From positions 52,005,067-52,069,066 of the forward strand of contig OX359245.1 in NCBI GenBank assembly GCA_947179485.1: a DNA stretch of 64,000 bases, read 5' to 3'. The position numbers and the translations under genes are program-made. Positions 12,397 to 22,200 of this stretch are shown here, one piece after another. The DNA is from Allacma fusca (Eukaryota > Arthropoda > Collembola > Symphypleona > Sminthuridae). The notes under the pieces were generated by a model. It made no database searches. It had not been told where the DNA came from and saw only the letters and a program-made list of their open reading frames with translations. The first letter of the stretch is position 1. Every line of letters starts with the position of its first letter.

Positions 12397-12754
12397 CAGT
12401 GGTCGGGTTTTTGTGGAAAGATGTTAATATTCTTTCCATGGAAAACATATTCTGGCAGGGAAACTTTTAATAGGAAGGCATTTTTTTTGTAAAAAAGGAT
12501 TTTTTAAATTCGTTGACATTCTGTTTGGCTGGGATTTTCAAAAAAATGTATGTCTTTCATGGAAAATTGAAATGTACTGATTTTTTAGCAGGGATTTGTC
12601 GTCTTGTAGGAAAATGTTTTTTACCAGGAGGGATTTTGTTGACTGTTTTTCAGTAGCCATTTTTGAAATCGTTTACGACTTTCCTTTAGGGACTTCAGCT
12701 TCAGCAAGCAAACTTAAAAAACTTCCATTGAGATCTATAAAAATCCGACACCTG
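12397..12754. mobile_element. hAT-like MITE shared by both duplication units (copy A)
   Basis: Ends CAGTGGTCGGGTTTTTGT and AAAAATCCGACACCTG are imperfect inverted repeats; flanks TCTCACGG and CCACGCGG are only partly alike, as expected for an old duplication. The same element lies at 54160-54514, so it predates the segmental duplication. A related element is at 33219-33598. No coding capacity. Confidence 0.7.
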
Positions 12755-13276
12755 CCACGCGGTCAAGGCGGCCTGACCGTAACTATGTACTACTGTATGA
12801 ATTACTGCATGGGGAAAGGTAATGTGTTCAAATAATTATTTATGGGCGAAGGGAAATAATTCTGTTGTTATGTTGAATTATTTTAGCCCTCATTATTCTG
12901 TACCCATTTTTAATATTTCGGCAAAATACTGTTCAACAAAATATATGAAATTGTATATGTCTAAAGTAATGTAAACAATGTTTTCAGTTATTTTAATTTC
13001 ATTAATTACGTATAATTACATTAAAGCGAAGCATGGCACTCTGGACAAGTCATATACATATGTACATTGTGTCATTGGGATTCAGTTGCAAATACTCAAG
13101 TACTGTACTCAAATAAGAGCTCGCTCAAGTAAACCCACGCTTATGTAAAGTTTAGTGCTCATTTAAAACACCTTCATGAACAGTTAGTCTTGAAATATTC
13201 CGATTAAACATGGGAGAGAATGTCAATAATATAATTAATTAAATTAAATTTTAAGCAATTATAATGCTATTGAGAG
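12755..13276. other. Spacer downstream of L4A
   Basis: AT-rich non-coding sequence. The unit-B equivalent is split by a solo LTR at 54812-55234; the uninterrupted ATAT target is here near 13047-13052. Confidence 0.55.
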
Positions 13277-16200
13277 TTAGATGCTCTGACAAAGAGCCCT
13301 GAACAGTCGATTTTTATGCTGTAAGCCCAATTTCCGGGGAGGTTGGACAACCGTTATTCTGGATTCATACCAAATTTGAGGAAGAGGAAAGAGGATAGCA
13401 CCGTTTTTCCAATCTGGGTAGGAAATCGGGGATTCATCAGAGCTCCATACGTAGTCTTTGAATAGAACATTCCCAGTCTTACCTCCTGTCCAGGCCGCAG
13501 ATACACCTGTGTACATGGACCGTTTTTTCGTAATGAATTGTATGAAATGGAAAATGACTTGATTTATATGGAATTTAGTTAAATGCGCAGGATCCAAAGA
13601 ACTTTTAAATATTTGGTCACACCCTGCTCATCCAAAAAATCGTACACAGCTTTTTTTATTAGTGCACTCCTCAATTCTACCAATCGGTAGGGTCCTCGGT
13701 CACTGCAGGTCGTTTTCGCATCGTTTTGATTGTACTGATTATGAGTTAAAAATGAAACAATTAATTCCGGTGTTTAATACAATAAAAGTAATTATATATA
13801 TACATATACCTATATACTAGCAGAATATTGGACATTACGTATTGTCATTTAATGTTTTATTTATTTTGCTAGGTGATATCAATTGAACCGGGAGTTAACC
13901 AGAGTAAAGAACTTACAGACAGAGTGCTCATTACAAGCTGACCATTCAAGCTATTGTAAAGAATCCATTCCTTGTCCTCTAAAAACGCAAAACCAAAGTG
14001 TGTTAAAGTAATGAAAATTCCTTTTTATCTTTTAAGTAAATATATTTGCATAAATATTCGAACTAATGTAAATTGTCACTGGATTAGATCTGAAAGTCGT
14101 TAAACCGTCTTAAGCTTTATTACTTCTACACTTGGCTGGAAAACATTTTAACAAAAATCCTGTAAAAACTCTCGAACCACCTATCGTACAATCTTAAAAA
14201 TTCCACGATTGTTCGTCATTCGTAAAATATGGACCATTTTTATGAAACTCACTCCGTTTGTACTATTTATCTGTACTTACGAAAAAAAGTAACTACTCTC
14301 TATAGCTACTAATAAAATTAAAATTGTTTTGAATGTAATGTTTGCAAAGCATGAGAATCTCCGAGATGTAAATGAATGAATTCAAAATAGGGCCTACACC
14401 GCAGGTTTACAGTAGAGGTGGGGCCCGGAAGCGGGTTTTTGGATTTGGGCCGGCCCGAACCCGACCCGGCCGGGTTTTTGGCCAGGTTCAGTCTGTAAAT
14501 AAGAACTTACGTCAGGCTCCGACCGGGTTCGGGCTGCACTAAAACAATGAAACCGGGTTAAGATCGGGCTTGGCCCTGTATTTATTTTTCAGTTCGGATT
14601 TCGGGCGGGCCAGAAATTACAAATGATCCGACAATCCTACTAGAATGCACGCTTATTGAATGCGATGAGTGATGGATAGTATATGTAAATATAATAGAAT
14701 ATGTAAACGAAGGTTTCACACCGGATTCAATTGTTACTAAAAAGCCGGGTTTTCATCGGGTTTTAAAACCATTTAAAGAACGGGTTTTTAGCCGGTTCAG
14801 GCTGTAAAAAATTTTGGAGCCCGGGTTTTTAACGGGTTCGGGCTTCACAAAATTTAAGGTGCATAAAACGGGCCGGGTTGAATATCAAATATTTAGCCCG
14901 TTGGCGGGCCGGGTCGGGCTAATAGAGTACTTGTTCGGGTTTCTTCTGGGTTCGGGCCTGAAGTCAAGCCCGAATCCCACCTCTAGTTTACAGTTTAAGT
15001 CACTGCATTGGCTTGTATGGTTATGTTAGGGGTCTGAGTTGAGTGGAAATAGCGTACTATAAATTCCCTCAAGTTTACTTTTGGTTCCTCAAATATTGAA
15101 GAGATTTTATTTAACTTTAGACAAATACAAAAATGGAACTTAATAATATCTTTGTGTGATTTTCTAAAATATAAGTTAACACTAAGATTTAATTCTGATT
15201 ATAAATATTAATTCAAAGAAGATCTTCTCTAAATCTAAATACAAAGTTAATAAAGTTATAAAAGTTCAAGTTTAATTCCTATTACGAGTTATCAAAGGGT
15301 TACCCAAAATTCCTATCAAAATTCTAAATGTTTTCTCAAAATTTCTCGAAATACAATCCACCAGCCTGAAGAGCTGTGGTAAAATCCTTCCTCTTCTGAG
15401 AGTAAAGGCTATCTTTCAGAAAAAACTACTCGATTCTGAGAGCAAGAGTATTTTTGATAAAATGGGAGTAAAAAGGGAGAAAACCGAAACCCGAGTGCTA
15501 TACGAAGAGGGAGAGAGAGAGAGTCCAAGAGGACAGCGTTTCGGATCGGCGTGTTCAGATCGACTGTGAATCTGTAAGATTTTCCTGGGGTATTTATACT
15601 CGGCCGCAACCGTACTCTCAAAATCCGAAGTCAATTGAATAGATTTTTATGACTGGACCATCTGGCCGAAACCAAGTTCCAACCCCGCCAGCCTGGCGCC
15701 GGTTCGAGATTGCTTTGCATTTAAACACATGGCAATACATACATAAGCAATATCAGTTTCAATTACTTTCTTAATCTTAGGTCTTATCGTAACTTACATT
15801 TATTGCGATCGTAAAGATCGAACCCATTGTCCGAGACAGATCCCAGTACTTAGGAAGGAGTTTTTATAACCCTCACCCTCGTAAAATCTTATGAGCTCCG
15901 GAACAAAATTACTTTGTCTCCCTTATTTACAAAACAACTTCCTCCTAACCCTAAGGTTATAAGACCGTAACTATGGTTACACTTATGTACTAACATGCTT
16001 TGAAATCAAAAGTTGTTCTCCCTGGGAAAATGTCTTACACTCTAAAATACAATGGTCTCAAGCTTTTTACGCACTAATAACTTGTATATATAAACGTCCT
16101 ACGCATGGAGAGATTTCCCTCCTCTTCTCATCCGCTCGGACTGAGAGGAGCCAAAGGGTAATCTCTACACACACAGAGAAGAACTTTTCCAACTCTGGAC

Positions 16201-19200
16201 ATTTTTATTAAAGCCAACGGTCAGCAAGTTTATTTGCGTACATGTACTCATTCCTACGTTCATTTTAACATCCTATTCTCATTACTACCATTACATAAAA
16301 TCTTACGTTATTATGTACGTATCAAATACTTATTTCTACGCTAAAAAGAGCGTATCAAATACTTCCCCCCCTACGAAGACCAGTCCCTGGTCGTAAAAGG
16401 CAGACGTACAAACATATCATTTTAACCTTTTTATGCCTCAACATCCACGGTTAACTAACAGTGTGTCCACATCGAAATAACCGGGCGACACTGTCATTAC
16501 ACTCGCCGGGGTATAGGTTTTCTTTGGACGAGTAGACGACGTTGCGGTCGATCTCGTGCATGAGGACGACTGGAGTGATGGAGTCTTTGAGGACCCAGCA
16601 TAGTCGTTGGTAGTTGTACGTACCGAGCACTCGTTTACTGGTGAAGAAATAGCTGTCCAAACTGGTAGCCATTGTCGTGTTCGGGTAGCCTCGTGAAAGA
16701 CCTCATCCCAAGTCGTTTGGTCCTCAGCTTTCTCTTTGCTCGTTTGTTCTGTCACTGCCCATAGACGTGTCAAATCTTTACACTCGTGTAGCCGTGATTC
16801 TATAGACATAATTTCCTTTTGAGTAGAATAAAACTCATTTTTAGTTGAAATCATCTACATCGTAAGTATCTCAATCATTTCATACCATTTAACATACTTT
16901 CTACGTTAACATTCAAAAGATATCTTTCCTGACCCTGTAAATCGTGACTTGTATTTCTTTTTAGACTGCTACCAAGCTATTGGACTGAATCTCCTTAGAC
17001 GTAACCTTTTTTTGTAACCAAAGTTGTAGGACGTGGGGCCTTGTGTAACATCAATTCTGCGTCGCCAAAACGTAGGGGTTCTCAACGCCGAATGGCTTCC
17101 TGAGTTTGCTGTTGTTACTATCTCACTTCTGCTTCCCAGTATCTGCTATATACTCTCAGTTTGATCTGGTCTTTGAAGTATCGGTATATTTCGGGATAAA
17201 TAAGGCGTATCATTCCAAAGAGAATGAGCCAAATAAAAGGATTCACGATAGGTCGGTAAATGACAATAATGGAGTAGCCTTCCATCATCTTGATTCTTAT
17301 CATCAACATTCCAATAAAGGTTGGTTTCCGGGAATTCTCGTACGTTAGAAATGCCAATATTAGGGTGCAAATAGTAAGCCATATAATTTTCAGAGCAAAT
17401 GTACTGCTACCTTCTCCTGGCAGACAATCGGGAACGGTTGTCCACTGTCCTGAGAGAATTTCTCCATGAGTCGAAATTGTCCTTTATACTGGAAGATACA
17501 GTAAAGTACATGTTTGCCATGATGTAATTCCACTCTGAATTAAACACGAAGCTTCGATTGGTAAATTCTGGTCGATTCCAAGACGTCTTATCGTCGGAAA
17601 AAGTTTAGATTCTCCATTCTGATCCACTGTGATGGGATGCTATGGATTACTCGTGCTTTAATCAAATGTGTGTTGTCACATGGGAAAATAGGTTCCGCGT
17701 ATAGTTGGTTATGGACTCTCAAGGTACATAAGCAGTTTTTGTTTTGATTAGGCTTGCTGGGGAAGTAATTTTGGCAGTTGGGGAACTTTGAAGAAAATGG
17801 GATTATGTCCTTCGTATAGGATCGTTAAAGGTGTCTTCGCCCTTCGTAGTCCTGCATGTATAAGAATTCTAGGCTTTACATTGAGCTCGTCTCACCCGGT
17901 AACAGTCATCACGTTTACATTTGACAGAGTTTACATTCCAAGGATAGGTCTAAATCATTCTTTATTTTGTCCTAACTTTACAGTTAGTAACCAAATTTTT
18001 AACAAGACGTTTACCGTTTACTTAGTTTTTTCTAAACTAATTATTCTTACATCAATACTCATAACATATTATTTACTTTTCCGTTTCTTAATTACAATCT
18101 TAAATCGAAATTTTAAATCTTAACAATTCTCATTTTCATTTAACTCTATAAGTACTTTTCATTTTCTTTATCCATAAAACTCTGGCGGTTTAAGAGGACG
18201 ACCAAAACGTGAGACTGGTTTTGCGTTCGGGTTGGCCACCCCTTCCGCAACCTCATTTTCAACGTCGGTTAACAAATATTCGTCGTCACCCTCATTGTCG
18301 GTAATCAGGTTATCAATATCCTCATCATTCTTATCATTGATATCCTGATTATCCCACTTTAAATCATTTCCACCATTATTTACCAACTCCGGAGTATCAT
18401 GTGAGCATTCTGGTTTTAATTCTTCATTAAAATCACTAGACTTTTCTTCCTGATTTAAATCAATTCCCTTATCTGTGTCGACCTCATCTTCCTCATCAGT
18501 TGCTTCGAGTGCACTCTCATCTCTTTCTGCGGGTTCTATTCTTTCCCAACAGCTTTTAACATATGTGGCCGTATTTCCACTAACTTCCTCAAAGATATCT
18601 AATAATATTTGTGGGCTAATACTTTTTACAAATTCTCTCCAAATATACATCAGCTGCCAAGTGTCATATGGTTCATCTTCATATAACACCAGTCTTGTTA
18701 AGTGCGTATAGATACCTAACGCACCTACCAATGGTCACCGTTTAGTACCATATAAATGTATAACTTTAGGACCCAACCCTACGTTTTGCGCTACGTTGCT
18801 TAACGTATCAAATACCTTTCGAGGTTCCATACATCCGGTTATAAGGACCGCCAAATCTTTCTGCTGGAATGGGTTAATTGTACTACTTATACAGAGATTT
18901 ACCAAATTACCCCATTCTGCTTTAACAGTCTCTTTTACTTCAATCTTATAACCCGATATATCTTGACAACATTCCTTGAATAAGTTTTCATTGCTCTTCT
19001 TATTCAGAACGTCATTACCACATAATATGAGCACGTCTGCTTTCCATATCCAATAACTAAGGCCGTCCTTGTTATTCATTTCCCGGATATCCTCAAATGT
19101 CACATGACTTTCAAAGACTAATCCACGGGCACCAAATTTCATTACTTTTTCCTTTAGACCTACAATCCCCGTTTCTCGGTAAATTGTAATGGCCTCTAAT

Positions 19201-22200
19201 TCGCTACATATCTGAGTCATGCCAGTGGGCCTTGTCTGTTTCATGTCTGAACTATCCCCTAAAAAGGCGTTCATTCTAGAAACATGCACTACCCTTAGAC
19301 CCCTTTCTGTAGCCACATCATAACTCAAGTCGGACAGTCTTCTGGTGATTAGGTACGGCCCAAAATTTCTTTTAAGGAACTCTGCAGACCTACCGAGCTT
19401 TGTAACAGGGATATAGACAGTTATCCGGTCTCCTGTCTTATATTCTCTGTTAACCGGCTTCTTGTTGTACCTAACTCTATACACCTCTTGTCCCAACTCA
19501 AATTTTAATACCTTTTTCCGTATTTCATTCAACTTACAAATGGCGTTTTCTATTTAAGTCTTCCTGAAATGGAGCTTTTCCCCATTTATCCCCAATTTCA
19601 AATGTTGCTTCCAATCCATGCAACATACAATATGGTGACTGCCCCGTAGCAGCGGAGACTGTAGTATTTATCGCAAACACCACCTCACCAACCAAATCAT
19701 CCCAATTTGAATGAATCTCATTTACGAATATCTTCAATAATCGTACTATACATCCATTCATTCGTTCCACTAATTCATTTTGTAGAACTTTTTATACCTA
19801 CTTGTATAAACCTGTTTGATGCCGTATTCGTTACAAAATTCTCTACGTACATGTGAGAAAAATGCTGGAGCCCTATCGGTGAGTAACTGTTTAATTACCC
19901 CTACCTTCAATATGATATTCTTCAAGAAGTCAATTGTTCCTGCCGCAGTGGTGGATTCTGTCGCTTGGCAAAATACCCAGTTGCTCGTGTAATCTACTGC
20001 AACTAACAAATTTTTATTACCCCTTTCTGTTTCCAAAAAGGGACCACAATAATCTAGTCCTATCATAGCAAAGATTTTGGGAGGAATTTCAATAGGTTGT
20101 AAAAGCCCTGCTGGTCTATTTGTAGAGTATTTATGTAACTGGCATTCCTCGAAGGTCAATACATATCTTACTTCCTTGGCTTTCATTCCTTTCCAAAAGA
20201 ATCTCCTATTAACCCTATGATAGGTTTTCATTCAGCCTGTATGTGCTGCTAGCGTATCTCTATAAGTAGCCTGTAACACTTCTTTAATTAATACTTTTGG
20301 AACCACGAGTCTTGGAATTTCACTCGATATTTCATAGATGATATCATTGATTAATCTATACTTAGTACGAACTTTCTTACTATCTTGTTGAAATAATAGG
20401 CCTATTTTCTAACATTCCAGATCGTTCTTTTTGCAATGATACCATCTCTTGGTCCTCAATATCTATCGTTAGAGTATCTTCTAGCGTTTGTTCAATTTTC
20501 TCTAACGTTTCAAAAAAAACGGGGAATTCATAAGCACTTTCGTATCCATCTTTGGTTCTAGTCAATGGCAACCTACTAAGTGCATCAGTGTCTTTATTTA
20601 GAACGTCGGGTTTAGACGTCTGTTGATTTACTACTATATAACATTCTTTAGGTTCCAGATCTTTGGAAACTTCCTCCTGAGTCGGTATTGCTCGCCATTA
20701 ACTCCCTAAAACATAAACTGGATAAGGTATAGTTTGAATATCCCTATCATGAATAAGGTCGGAATTAATTAGAGTAACTGGGGAGCCTGTATCTATAATT
20801 GCTATTTTATCTGCTTCTCCTATCTTAACTGGAACTGAAAGTAATTTATTATTTGTAGTTATGTAATAGTTATAGATGTTCACATGATCGCTATTTATAT
20901 GGGCGCGGTGGTCACGCGCTGACATCAGTTTCCCGAGGTTACTCGTCATCGTCTCCATAACGAACTTCGCCCGTGTTTTCCTGAGTACGACCCGATGAAA
21001 TTGGCTTCTGTTCTCCTCCTTGCTCCGCAAGTGACCCTTGTACCTGCCCCGTTATTCGGAAGATTTTGGTCCAGCAGTCCTTCTCATAATGCCCTCGTGT
21101 TCCACAGTAGAAACAGCGCCCGTAACTATCATCATTACCTCCGGATGTATGGTCATTGGCGGATGACCTCTGAGCTGAAGGGAATTTTCCTGAAGGATAC
21201 TGCGGTGACTCTAACTGCTCTACCCTTTCTGCTGTCTCCTTGCTCTCCTCATTTAATTTCTCTAAAGTCTTGAGAGACAAGTCTAGTTTATCTAGCAGTA
21301 ACTGCATCTGTTTATCTATAGGGTCTTCCTTCTCAGCTACCATAGTCTCATAGGGATCGCAATTCTGGGACAAATACTTTGTATCTGCTACCGTACGCGA
21401 AGCTTCTAAGAATTCCCTAGGAGTTTTAGGCTTTTGTGGCATAATACGATCAATAAAATAAGGAGTCATTCCTTTAATTAACCGCATAACTCTTCTAGCT
21501 GGGGAGATTTTGTCTCCACTTTTATCCATCAAATTCATCATATCATAATAATAGGACTCCACAGTCTCTGTAACCTTATATTTCCTACCATCCAACTTAA
21601 TGTCTGCTACCACGTCTTTAGCCAATGGTACAAATGCATCAATAAATCTACCTAATACCTCGTTCCAAGTAATAGGTACCTCATCTCCCTTATCGTCTAC
21701 GACAGGGTTCTTTTGCCTTTCCGCTAAAAAGGTCAAATACCACTTAAAAGCTGTTCCTGTTAAGGAGTTCGGGAAATATAACAGCTTCTGTTCATCTCCC
21801 CAGTACATACTGCTAGCTGCGATGTTGAAGTGATCTATGAAGTCTGACAAATCTGATCCATCCTCCCCAGAATACTTGGGTGGGACTATGATTAATTTTG
21901 CTGGTTTTCCTGCCATTATAATCTCTAACTGTCTATCCCCAAAAAATAATTTGCGGAAAACTGCTTTAAAATTTCAATTTAGAAACGACCCTCCAATAGG
22001 TACCTCTATTCTCAAATCTACAGTATCCGTAAAACAAGATACCGCTAAAAATTAGAAGTCCTAACAGCAGAATCACAAATTTCCAAAATAATTTACAAGT
22101 TATATAATAAATTCCCACTTAGTTTGTCTTTATGATGAGATCTTAATATAAACTGCCTCAACTATACGGATAAAGCTAGTTCTATACTGGAAATACTAAA

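Noticed and set aside
20995..21273. Plus-strand frames over gag and pol
   Set aside because: They lie antisense to intact gag, which has a zinc knuckle; shadows of the real frame.
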